This document shows, one piece after another, positions 56,684-64,000 of a DNA stretch of 64,000 bases (positions within the stretch are counted from its first letter, which is position 1; each line of letters begins with the position of its first letter). A program made the position numbers and the translations under genes. Source of the stretch: J054 sp965223095 (GTDB taxonomy: Bacteria; Pseudomonadota; Gammaproteobacteria; Steroidobacterales; GCA-2729495). The DNA lies in the NCBI GenBank assembly GCA_965223095.1, contig OZ244979.1, forward strand, positions 248,001 through 312,000, read 5' to 3'. The notes under the pieces are model-generated. The model ran no database searches. It was not told where the DNA came from and saw nothing but the letters and a program-made list of their open reading frames with translations.

Positions 56684-57235
56684 TTATTCCGCCGGCAATT
56701 TGAGATTGTCGGGAGTAACCGCCTCAACGCGTTCGAAAAGCTCAACCTCGCGCGCCATCTCCGCCGGGGTAATGCCGGCCATGTATTCCCAATCAGCCGG
56801 AGAGAATAGTTTGGCTGAAATGTCGGTAGTAGCCCCATGATGACCCATATTGGCGACGATAAAATCAGTAAACTCTTTGGCTGCCGCTTCGAAAGCATCC
56901 AATCCTTGGGTCGCTTTCTGCTGCAAACCATCGCGCGCTTGTAACAAGGCATCAAGCCTGACTTGATTCCCCGACAAGCGGTCATGCAGCTCACCTAAGG
57001 CGGTCGTCACGGATTCATCCATTCGCTCGACTTTTTCCCGAATCATGTCGCCCATTTTTTCATCTTGGGCATGTAGCCGCCCCATGGCGGCTTCCATGTA
57101 GTCGCCCACGGCAATATAGAATGGCAACCACTGATCATTGCCCTGGGCGCCTTGTGCCACGGCTGCCGATAGTTTCTGGCGAACCGTTCTTAAGCGACGG
57201 CGTTCTCCCGCGATACGTTCTCGTAGTTCAGTCAT
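56684..57235 (-). CDS. Helical coiled-coil protein, unknown
   Basis: A 183-residue all-helical, soluble, charged protein. MGHHGATTD near 131-139 contains an HxxxxD and other histidines (RLHAQDEKM, ELHDRL) are spaced along the helices, which faintly recalls hemerythrin-like bundles, but the canonical H...HxxxE...HxxxH set is not found. GGAGG precedes the ATG. It ends 3 bases from the convergent TlpA-like gene. Confidence 0.65.
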   Translation of the reverse strand: MTELRERIAGERRRLRTVRQKLSAAVAQGAQGNDQWLPFYIAVGDYMEAAMGRLHAQDEKMGDMIREKVERMDESVTTALGELHDRLSGNQVRLDALLQARDGLQQKATQGLDAFEAAAKEFTDFIVANMGHHGATTDISAKLFSPADWEYMAGITPAEMAREVELFERVEAVTPDNLKLPAE

Positions 57236-57265
57236 TTTCAGCCTCCGCTGCCTAGCATCCCCAGC

Positions 57266-57769
57266 TTACAATGTGCGTCCCTGTTGGGGCGAGAAAAACA
57301 GCTGATTGAGCTCGCTGCGCGTAATGTTGCCACTTTCATTAATGCGTAGCCGGCCTAGCCAACCGCGCGCCAGGTCCACATGACCTTTTAATTGAAAATC
57401 CAAGGCTTGATCCCCAGAAAACAACCATTGCAGCAATTTCGGCCCGTCTTGTAAAAGATTGGTCGCCACCTGAATGTCCACTTCCTCGCTACCCAAGGCC
57501 GGAATAGAAAACCCCGTTAGCAGACTGCCTTCGCCCACATCAATGCCCTCTAAGGCCAAGCCTATTCGGCCGTCATGCAATCGCAGCGGAATATCGTTGG
57601 GGTTCTTCAGCGCTAAGCGAGCCGTAAAAACCTGCCGATTCGCCGCAAGCTGCTCAAGTCGCAAGCCGCGCAATTCGATGTCGGGAGGATACTGGGGCCG
57701 TTCCATCAGACCACAGGCGCTGAGCACTATCAGCGGGACATATAACGCGATTCTGAGTTGACTAAACAT
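57266..57769 (-). CDS. LEA type 2-like lipoprotein
   Basis: A 167-residue lipoprotein: signal peptide with lipobox LSAC near residue 19. The mature domain shows the LEA14/WHy core LALKNPNDIPLRLHDGRIG near 52-70 and GFSIPALGSEEVDIQV. It is a relative of the protein at 60-581, which lacks the lipobox. A role in envelope stress or lipid handling is guessed from family only. Its ATG lies 8 bases inside the upstream aldo/keto reductase gene, so the two are coupled. Confidence 0.8.
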   Translation of the reverse strand: MFSQLRIALYVPLIVLSACGLMERPQYPPDIELRGLRLEQLAANRQVFTARLALKNPNDIPLRLHDGRIGLALEGIDVGEGSLLTGFSIPALGSEEVDIQVATNLLQDGPKLLQWLFSGDQALDFQLKGHVDLARGWLGRLRINESGNITRSELNQLFFSPQQGRTL

Positions 57770-58745
57770 TAATGAAATCAGACATGTTTTCTGGGTACCG
57801 GTTGCCCTGCACCTCGTGCTCAGGAAACTCGTTCGTGATGCGCGCTAAATCGGCGCTAGACAATTCGAGCTGCAAGGCGCCAAGGTTGTCGTCTAGGTAA
57901 CGTCGATGCTTGGTGCCCGGAATCGGCAAAACGCCCTCCCATTGACCCAAGACCCAGGCCAAGGCCAGCTGTGCCGGCGTGCAGTGATAGTCGCGGGCGA
58001 GCAGGCGCATGCGTTCAGCCACGGGCTTATTGGCGGCAAGATTTTTTTGATCGAAGCGCGGAAATAGACGCCGCGTATCGCCGCTGGGCAGATCTTCAAG
58101 CTGCGCGAGTCCGCCCGTTAAGAATCCTCGGCCCAAGGGACTATAGGCCACAAACCCAATTCCTAGCTCGCGGCAGACTGCCAAACAAGGTTCGGCATCG
58201 CCACGCGACCAGATCGACAATTCGCTCTGCAAGGCTGCAATCGGGTAAATAGCGCGCGCCTGACGTAAGCTTTCTGGTCCAACTTCCGAAACACCCACAT
58301 AACGCAACTTCCCTGCGGTCACAAGGTCCGCCATGGCCCCCAGGGAGTCCTCCAGGGGCACGTCGGTATCAAGGCGATGCAAATAAAACAAATCGATATG
58401 CTCAACCCCGAGGCGCTGCAGGCTGGCATCGCAAGACTGACGAATGGTTTCAGGACGATTATCGACGACAATCTTGCCGTCGGCCGACCGTGCCAAGCCG
58501 CATTTCGTGGCTAGAAAAACTTCGTTACGGCGACCACGAATACAGTCGCCCACAAAGCGCTCGTTTTCGCCGTCTTGATACACCGCCGCGGTATCCAGAT
58601 GGTTCATTCCGCTATCCAGGGCACGGGCGACGGTGGCACGCGCTTCATCATCATCTCGCTCACCGTACCAACCCACCAGTCCCATACAGCCCAGACCTAA
58701 AGCAGGCAGGGCGGTCCCAGTATTGCCTAGCTCACGCATATCCAC
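57762..58745 (-). CDS. Aldo/keto reductase
   Basis: A 327-residue NADPH-dependent TIM-barrel oxidoreductase. The catalytic tetrad is visible: D51 and Y56 in LDTAAVYQDGENE, K in FLATKCG near 81 and H in FYLHRLD near 122. The C-terminal IPGTKHRRYLDDNLGA region binds NADPH. Substrate unknown. GTG at 58745 has AAGGAG about 10 bases upstream; ATG at 58739 is the alternative. It is divergent from arfA. Confidence 0.93.
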   Translation of the reverse strand: MDMRELGNTGTALPALGLGCMGLVGWYGERDDDEARATVARALDSGMNHLDTAAVYQDGENERFVGDCIRGRRNEVFLATKCGLARSADGKIVVDNRPETIRQSCDASLQRLGVEHIDLFYLHRLDTDVPLEDSLGAMADLVTAGKLRYVGVSEVGPESLRQARAIYPIAALQSELSIWSRGDAEPCLAVCRELGIGFVAYSPLGRGFLTGGLAQLEDLPSGDTRRLFPRFDQKNLAANKPVAERMRLLARDYHCTPAQLALAWVLGQWEGVLPIPGTKHRRYLDDNLGALQLELSSADLARITNEFPEHEVQGNRYPENMSDFINV

Positions 58746-58809
58746 TGTGGGTGCTCTCCTTGATGACGCCAGCTAGAATAGCAAAGCAAATCATCAACGG
58801 CCCAAAACC

Positions 58810-58947
58810 ATGCCCCGGAAGAAACGCCCGACGCCGGCAAAATCCGCCGTCATGCAGCCAAGATTTCGCAGTCGCGTGGTACGGCCGCGAAAAGGGCCTG
58901 GTTCGTATCGGCGCAAGCGAAGGTTTTCGCGCGGCGAAGAGCATTAA
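58810..58947 (+). CDS. arfA: Alternative ribosome-rescue factor ArfA, short form
   Basis: A 45-residue basic protein too short for ordinary ORF finders. Its core FRSRVVRPRKGPGSYRRKRR aligns with E. coli ArfA residues around FRQRV...KKGKGSYMRK, which bind the stalled ribosome and recruit RF2. An in-frame stop lies upstream of the ATG, so the start is fixed. Unlike E. coli arfA it has no C-terminal extension; it ends in a plain TAA at about the length of the active truncated E. coli protein. It is divergent from the aldo/keto reductase gene and 12 bases before the DUF423 gene. Confidence 0.85.
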   Translation: MPRKKRPTPAKSAVMQPRFRSRVVRPRKGPGSYRRKRRFSRGEEH

Positions 58948-58959
58948 GGAGTTGTCAGC

Positions 58960-59346
58960 ATGCAAGGAATGGAACGAGGATTCATGATCATTGGCGCGCT
59001 GTCACTGACTGCCGCCGCGCTCCTAAGCGCCTACGGTTTTCACGGTTTGGCCGATGTCCTCAGTCCGGCGAAACAAGCGTCCTGGTCATGGGCGGTGGAA
59101 ATGCAGTTCTACCACTCCCTGGGTTTGATCATCGTGGGCCTGCTCAGCCATCAGCTTGGCACATCTTGGAGTCTTAGGTTGGGCGGTCTATTGATGCTGG
59201 CGGGCATGCTGATTTTCTCCGGCCTCATCTATGCCACCAGCCTCGGTGCCCCCCAAGCCTGGGGCCAGATCGTTCCCACGGGCGGTACGGCCTTTATGTT
59301 GGGCTGGATCGCGGTCGCACTGGGCGTCTGGCGGGCAAAAAGCTAG
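58960..59346 (+). CDS. DUF423-family membrane protein
   Basis: A 128-residue protein with four hydrophobic helices. AALLSAYGFHGLADVL near 18-33 and MQFYHSLGLIIVGLL near 48-62 are hallmarks of DUF423 (E. coli YgdD type). Function unknown. TAAGGAG precedes the ATG by 9 bases. It directly follows arfA and may share its transcript. Confidence 0.9.
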   Translation: MQGMERGFMIIGALSLTAAALLSAYGFHGLADVLSPAKQASWSWAVEMQFYHSLGLIIVGLLSHQLGTSWSLRLGGLLMLAGMLIFSGLIYATSLGAPQAWGQIVPTGGTAFMLGWIAVALGVWRAKS

Positions 59347-59418
59347 GCCGCCCTTGCAGCTGCGCCGGTGCTTTACAGTAAGCTTATCGATCCAGCGGGT
59401 CGAATCACGGAGCATAAG

Positions 59419-60183
59419 ATGACCACAGGGCGTAAGCGAATATTCGCCATACTGCTGACAATTCTTGCAAGTTGCGCCAGTACCGGACCGCAGGCCGAAG
59501 TTAGCCGCGTGCTGGTGGTTGGCGCCACGGGACAAACCGGGCGCCTGCTGGTTGCGGATCTGCAAGCTGCCGGGTACGCCGTCCGCGCTTTCGTTCGTGA
59601 TGCTGAACGGGCCCGAAACTTGTTGGGCGAAGACATCGAATTGTTCGTTGGTGATGTGAAAGATCCAGCCACCATCGAGCCCGCCATGCAAGGCAGCGAT
59701 GCCGTAATTTCAGCCATTGGCGCACGCGGCGCTAAAGGTCCCGACCGGCCAGAAATGATTGACTATATGGGTGTAAAAAATCTGAGTGATGCGGCCGTCG
59801 CAGCGGAACTCAAGCATTTCGTGTTAGTGAGTTCCATGGGCGTCACCCACGAAGATCATCCGTTAAACAAGATGTTCGGCAATGTACTCATCTGGAAAGC
59901 CAAAGGCGAACAGACTGTGCGCGATAGCGGCTTGGCCTACACCATCGTCCGCCCTGCCGGTTTGGTCAATGAGCCCGCGGGCCAAGGCCGCATCGTACTC
60001 GAGCAGGGCGACAAACCCGGCCAGCATCAAATTCCTCGCGCGGATGTCTCCACGATTTGCGTGCAAGCCTTGGGCAACCCCGAGGCAAGATTCAAGACGC
60101 TGGAAACTTACCGGGTTGACGGACCGAAGGTGAATGATTGGGCCGGTAGCTTCAAGGCGCTGAGCGCGGACCCGAAGTCTTAG
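59419..60183 (+). CDS. NmrA-like atypical SDR with lipoprotein signal
   Basis: A 254-residue NAD(P)-binding protein of the NmrA/SDR_a5 type. The Rossmann motif VLVVGATGQTGRLLVADL lies near 32-49 and FVLVSSMGV near 136-144. Residues 1-20 look like a lipoprotein signal with lipobox LASC, so it would sit in the envelope. I chose the ATG at 59419 with GGAG 8 bases upstream over an earlier in-frame ATG at 59368. It ends 3 bases from the convergent M23 gene. Confidence 0.82.
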   Translation: MTTGRKRIFAILLTILASCASTGPQAEVSRVLVVGATGQTGRLLVADLQAAGYAVRAFVRDAERARNLLGEDIELFVGDVKDPATIEPAMQGSDAVISAIGARGAKGPDRPEMIDYMGVKNLSDAAVAAELKHFVLVSSMGVTHEDHPLNKMFGNVLIWKAKGEQTVRDSGLAYTIVRPAGLVNEPAGQGRIVLEQGDKPGQHQIPRADVSTICVQALGNPEARFKTLETYRVDGPKVNDWAGSFKALSADPKS

Positions 60184-60186
60184 ATT

Positions 60187-61149
60187 TCAAGGATTGCGCA
60201 ACAGGCTGCCGGTACGGGGCACGATCGGCTTACCGTAACCGTCGTTAAACCGCACTGGTACCGATACGATTTCCATACCGGCATTTCGTTGCACCACGAA
60301 ATGCAAATGCGGACCTGAGCTGTAGCCGGTGTTGCCGGCTGCTGCAATGAACTCACCCGCTGCCACCCGCTGGCCAACACGCACGCGAATCGATTCCCAG
60401 CTCAAGTGCGCGTAGACCGCAAAACTCCCATCGTCATGCATGATGCGTACGATATTCGCCTGGTCGGCATAGCGCGCCCTATCCAAGCCGCCGCGAAAAC
60501 TACTATAAGCAACGGCAACCACCACGCCGCCGCGAGCGGCAAAAACTCCGGCGCCTTCGGGCATGGCGATATCGATGGCGAATTCGCTGTCCGGAGTCAC
60601 ATGGGTACTGCGATCCGGTGGCGCCTGTGTAACGGCGTATTCACGTGCCGGCGCAAACGGCGGTCTGTATAGCAGGCGATCATCATGTAAAGCCTCGGGA
60701 TCGCCCGGCACATAGCCTGATTGATATTGGTAGGACCAAGGCAGATCAGCACGTACCGGTCTTATGACCATCAGCCGTGCTGTTTCCCCCGCTTGCAACA
60801 CGGCCCTGGCAAAGTCTCGCCCAGTAGCAGTACCTACGTTGGTTTTTGACTGCAGCTGGACACCCACTTCGATGGGCAAGATCGACTCATTGCGCGCCAT
60901 TATGGAGGCCCCGGCATCATCGTCGCGATTCCAAACTGTCAGCGCCTCCTCCGTGGAACGGCTCGTCTCGACGGGGGTACGATCATAGACCGTGGCATCG
61001 CTGGGTTGACGATCCGTGAAAACCCGTTGACCTGACTCGTCTTTATAGCTGTAGACATCCGCCGACACGGGCCCGGCCAAAACGCTGGCCATTATCAGAC
61101 AGACGATTTCGGCTCTTGGCCTACTGCAAAGGTAATCGCTGCCAGCCAT
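60187..61149 (-). CDS. M23-family peptidase-like protein with DUF4124 domain
   Basis: A 320-residue exported protein. After a signal peptide (about 1-30, ending VSA) comes a DUF4124 domain (DVYSYKDESGQRVFTDRQP) and then, from about 190, an M23 LytM-type domain with AIDIAMPEGAGVFAARGGVVV and GPHLHFVVQ. The usual HxxxD metal motif reads E-F-A-I-D, so one zinc ligand is missing at the canonical position; a nearby histidine may substitute. It overlaps the upstream protease gene by 29 bases; ATG 61149 is the best start. Confidence 0.85.
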   Translation of the reverse strand: MAGSDYLCSRPRAEIVCLIMASVLAGPVSADVYSYKDESGQRVFTDRQPSDATVYDRTPVETSRSTEEALTVWNRDDDAGASIMARNESILPIEVGVQLQSKTNVGTATGRDFARAVLQAGETARLMVIRPVRADLPWSYQYQSGYVPGDPEALHDDRLLYRPPFAPAREYAVTQAPPDRSTHVTPDSEFAIDIAMPEGAGVFAARGGVVVAVAYSSFRGGLDRARYADQANIVRIMHDDGSFAVYAHLSWESIRVRVGQRVAAGEFIAAAGNTGYSSGPHLHFVVQRNAGMEIVSVPVRFNDGYGKPIVPRTGSLLRNP

Positions 61150-63943
61150 TTTTGCCGTACACGATCTCATAGGCGGGCCAATAGGTGGCATCAAGCTTGA
61201 GTGTGAGCACCTCAACGGTTTCGTTCCAGGTCACGGTGGTCAAGCGTAGGGCATCGCCGTTGGTGCGACCGCGAACCACTGCCAAGAAATCGTCCAAATC
61301 GGCGATCGAACGACCGTTAATCTCGACAATACGGCGGCCAGCCAATAGCCCATAGCGCGAAGCCGGCGAGCCATAGGCAAAATAGGCAACGTAAACGCCA
61401 TTTGGCGGTACGCCACGTTGCGCCGCCATATCGCGGTAGGGTGCCTGCAACAATGCCCCGGCCCACATCACAGCTCGCCGCACACCCTGCCCGTGCAGCG
61501 CCACGGTATCAACGGGCAGTTCAAGTTCTCGCTCGTTACGCAGTATTTTTAGATTGATCCTGGACTTTTGCGTCGCGCGTTCCACTTCCCGAAAGCGCGT
61601 AATCGGCGCGTCGTCGATATCCAATAATATATCGCCGGGCTTGAGTAATTCGGCCGCGGGCGTGCCTGCCACGCTGCGCACCACCGCTAAGGCCTGACGG
61701 CGCTGCGGGTCGTGGTCCGCCAGCCTGCGCACGGCGGCATCGTCCAAGCCGAATTTTCGTGCCGCGGACAAGGGCATTTGCCGCCATTCGACTTCCAGCG
61801 AACGCAGCGGCCGACCCTCACGAACCACGTCGAGCAGCTCTTGCACCACCTCGGCCGGCACACCCTTGTTTTCTTGATTCAGCTCGCCCCCACCTTGATA
61901 GGCAAAACTAGACCACAAAGAAATGACGTCCCCCCGCCGGTTAACAATGACGCCGTCAATATCCTCTGGCCCGTTTACCAGCGAGAGTGTTTCCAAATTG
62001 GTGTCGCGAAAACGCATGGTTCGAGACAAGGGAAACAACACCGGTTCGATGGATGCGAGTTTCGTGGCTTGATAGATCAGCTTATTGTCGCCACGCCGGC
62101 CAATCACCCAAAGATTTTCACCGGGTGCCGGTATCCGGGTATCGAAGCGCACAGATTTTGCGGGCGTATCGCCGATCAAGGCGGGGTCATAGGCGAGCAT
62201 CGCAAGATTGTGTGTTGGATGAATAAAGACCACTCGCGCGGGAATTTCCAATTCCCCGGCGAAGGTCAGAAAAACATCGCCCATGGCCTCCGGTACGGTG
62301 TTGCGATCCGCGACGACATAACCCAACTCAGCATCGACAATCACACCCGTCCCATAGTAGTGCCGATCCGAAACGCCCGAAATGGTATAGGGCATGTCGA
62401 AATTAACCAGTACCAATGATGGTGCGACCTTACGGACGCGCCGATCCTTGCGTGGGCTAAATCTCGCCCGGGCGGGCTTGCTCGCTTTGGGTTCTGGACC
62501 GGTCGCCAAAGCCTGGCAAGGCCACAGGCCTAAACTGTCATCGCGGCGACAACGTTCCGATGGAAACCAGCGCCTGTCCATCCGCATGAGGCGCAATTTA
62601 CTCGAAGCGGGATCTTCAAAAGTATAAAAGCGGACAGCAGCACGTTCGCCGTCCGCCAAGTTACTCAATACGGTGTCAAAATCGTCTAGATCCGCCACTG
62701 GCTGATCATCCACCGCGACAATCACACTGCCACGCGGTATGCCGGCCGCGGCCAAGACGTAGCCCGGATTTGCCACATAAACACCGGCAATCTCTCGATT
62801 GAGATGCCGTGCTTGCTGGTAAGACAATTTGTGCACCACCGCATCACCGAACTGTAGAAACTCGTCGGGCGTCATGGCATGCAAATTCGTCACCTGAAGA
62901 TCTAGATTCAGGGATTGCCCATTGCGTTCCACCGTCAAAGCCACCATTTCGTCCGATGAGGCATCCAGAACTTCCGCCAGCGGTACGAATTCAGTGAGTA
63001 GCTCACCGTTAAGCCGAGTCAAAATATCGCCCACTTTAAGCGCCTGGTCCGCGACGCTGCCGGGCATTACTTGGGCCACCACCAACATGCCGGTTTGGTC
63101 CGGGAAATCACCGCGAATCGCGGCCTCTGTTTCCGGCCGCAAGCCTAAACGCCGCAACTCATCGAAGGCGCGATAAACAAAGGTCACGCCCAAGCTACCC
63201 CGCGCCACCGGTTGACCAGATTGCAATAAGCGCAAGGCTCTTTTCACCCTGTCTAGGGGAAGAAAGAAGCTAGATGCGGCCTTTGCGGCTCCCCCCGCAT
63301 TCAAGCCCAGTACGCGACCGCGAACATCAATCACCGGCGAGCCTGAAGATCCGCCGGATGTCCCCGAAGCAGCTTGCAGGTAAAAAGTATTGAAGTCGTT
63401 GTATTTACCAGGTCCATAGTTGGGCGCGTCGCGGCGCAGACGGGCGATGGTTCCGGACAGAATCGACAGCTGCTCACCGGCATCGTTACCCAGAACGCGA
63501 ATTTCGCGACCCACTCGAGCAGCCTCGGGCGCCAACGGTAATTCGGTCGGTTTGATATAGCGAAGCGCTGCGGGATCGTAGCGATAGAAACCAAAGTCGT
63601 GAACGGGATCACGATAAACCGGCACCAGATCGACTTCCTCTTGATTCAGAAAAAGTGCCTCGGCGCGCACGGGACCCGGTGTGACCACGTGACGATTCGT
63701 AAGAATAAAGCCACGCTGGGCATCGACTACAAAACCTGTTGCCTGACCCGACTGATTCCACTCGGTATCAAAGGCGCGCGTGCTATCCACGCGTATGGCC
63801 ACCACGCCAGAGGCAACCCGCTGGAGAGTCTCCCGCCAAGCCGCGCGCTCGCCGGCTTGAGCGAAGGCCAGCGTCGACACCAACAGGCATGACAAGCCGG
63901 CAACAAGGCTGTGCCTTATCCTTCGATCAAACGGACAAAGCAT
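61121..63943 (-). CDS. Tandem trypsin-like/PDZ protein (HtrA/Nma111-like)
   Basis: A 940-residue exported protein. Signal peptide to about residue 29. The first S1C protease domain has a full triad: H85 (TNRHVV), D116 (VHDFGFY) and S200 (GGSSGSPV), followed by two PDZ-like domains (about 230-460). A second protease-like domain (about 490-720) has lost the triad, with the His position reading ADRNTV and no Ser motif, then two more PDZ-like domains. This order matches the Nma111 type of HtrA relatives. I chose ATG 63943 over a TTG two codons upstream. It overlaps the M23 gene. Confidence 0.88.
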   Translation of the reverse strand: MLCPFDRRIRHSLVAGLSCLLVSTLAFAQAGERAAWRETLQRVASGVVAIRVDSTRAFDTEWNQSGQATGFVVDAQRGFILTNRHVVTPGPVRAEALFLNQEEVDLVPVYRDPVHDFGFYRYDPAALRYIKPTELPLAPEAARVGREIRVLGNDAGEQLSILSGTIARLRRDAPNYGPGKYNDFNTFYLQAASGTSGGSSGSPVIDVRGRVLGLNAGGAAKAASSFFLPLDRVKRALRLLQSGQPVARGSLGVTFVYRAFDELRRLGLRPETEAAIRGDFPDQTGMLVVAQVMPGSVADQALKVGDILTRLNGELLTEFVPLAEVLDASSDEMVALTVERNGQSLNLDLQVTNLHAMTPDEFLQFGDAVVHKLSYQQARHLNREIAGVYVANPGYVLAAAGIPRGSVIVAVDDQPVADLDDFDTVLSNLADGERAAVRFYTFEDPASSKLRLMRMDRRWFPSERCRRDDSLGLWPCQALATGPEPKASKPARARFSPRKDRRVRKVAPSLVLVNFDMPYTISGVSDRHYYGTGVIVDAELGYVVADRNTVPEAMGDVFLTFAGELEIPARVVFIHPTHNLAMLAYDPALIGDTPAKSVRFDTRIPAPGENLWVIGRRGDNKLIYQATKLASIEPVLFPLSRTMRFRDTNLETLSLVNGPEDIDGVIVNRRGDVISLWSSFAYQGGGELNQENKGVPAEVVQELLDVVREGRPLRSLEVEWRQMPLSAARKFGLDDAAVRRLADHDPQRRQALAVVRSVAGTPAAELLKPGDILLDIDDAPITRFREVERATQKSRINLKILRNERELELPVDTVALHGQGVRRAVMWAGALLQAPYRDMAAQRGVPPNGVYVAYFAYGSPASRYGLLAGRRIVEINGRSIADLDDFLAVVRGRTNGDALRLTTVTWNETVEVLTLKLDATYWPAYEIVYGKNGWQRLPLQ

Positions 63944-64000
63944 GTCCAAACTCAGCCTGATACTCTGCCTTGATCGAATCCAAACTAAGGCGATGATTTT
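63927..64000 (-). CDS. Partial CDS, C-terminus of an unknown gene
   Basis: A minus-strand frame enters from the right edge and reads NHRLSLDSIKAEYQAEFGHALSV before a TGA at 63927-63929. It has coding-like composition and would overlap the protease start by 17 bases, as other genes here do. Too short to identify. Confidence 0.4.
   Translation of the reverse strand, partial: NHRLSLDSIKAEYQAEFGHALSV

Noticed and set aside
58490..58987. Long plus-strand open frame opposite the aldo/keto reductase
   Set aside because: Its sequence lies mainly antisense to a well-supported gene. The real gene here, arfA, is in another frame.

Overview
The window reads as a piece of chromosome from a free-living, probably aerobic and heterotrophic gammaproteobacterium. 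Pointers are a short arfA gene, a GlyGly-CTERM tail on an exported protein, an AcrB-type efflux pump, a YbdG-type mechanosensitive channel and a DUF2849 / sulfite reductase / DUF934 assimilation cluster. Coding density is very high. I see no rRNA, tRNA, CRISPR array, phage or intact insertion sequence. The catabolic content (two Rieske oxygenases, UbiD-family decarboxylase, LLM flavin enzymes, several SDRs, three DUF1838 proteins) would suit a bacterium that degrades aromatic or terpenoid/steroid-like compounds. Genus and family cannot be fixed from this sequence.

Layout. 0-10 kb: a LEA2-type exported protein, recQ, an MFS exporter, a Rieske oxygenase, an LPLAT-like acyltransferase, a DUF1295 membrane protein, a radical SAM enzyme and a secreted FG-GAP protein. 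10-16 kb: a PNPOx-like flavoprotein, two SDRs with export signals, a four-gene minus-strand operon (methyltransferase, NTF2-like, membrane protein, msrB) and two unknown exported or membrane proteins. 16-28 kb: a second Rieske oxygenase, a structured intergenic region, a YbdG channel with a cupin, an MFS/UbiD/LLM/PPK2/DUF1838 run, a membrane protein with a NERD-like domain, and another LLM enzyme. 28-39 kb: a large secreted PQQ-type sugar dehydrogenase, redox and stress proteins (redoxin, DsbA/FrnE-like, TraB/PrgY-like, glutathione peroxidase), two more DUF1838 genes and a CpcT/CpeT-like protein. 39-48 kb: an RND efflux pair, a DUF2189 protein, a diheme cytochrome c, an ABC exporter and a divergent MarR-type regulator. 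48-51 kb: the sulfite reductase cluster. 51-64 kb: an MMPL/RND-superfamily transporter, MFS, an SMP-30-like protein, a TlpA-like lipoprotein, a second LEA2 protein, aldo/keto reductase, arfA, DUF423, a lipoprotein NmrA-like SDR, an M23 peptidase-like protein and a tandem trypsin-like/PDZ protein.

Three patterns run through the window. First, several enzymes of normally cytosolic, cofactor-binding families carry Tat, Sec or lipoprotein signals. Second, a dozen convergent gene pairs end within 7 bp of each other or overlap, several through interlocked stop codons, so there is no room for ordinary terminators. Third, many genes lie in tight co-directional runs with 1-4 bp stop/start overlaps.

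All functional calls come from reading motifs and family resemblance by eye; no database search was run.
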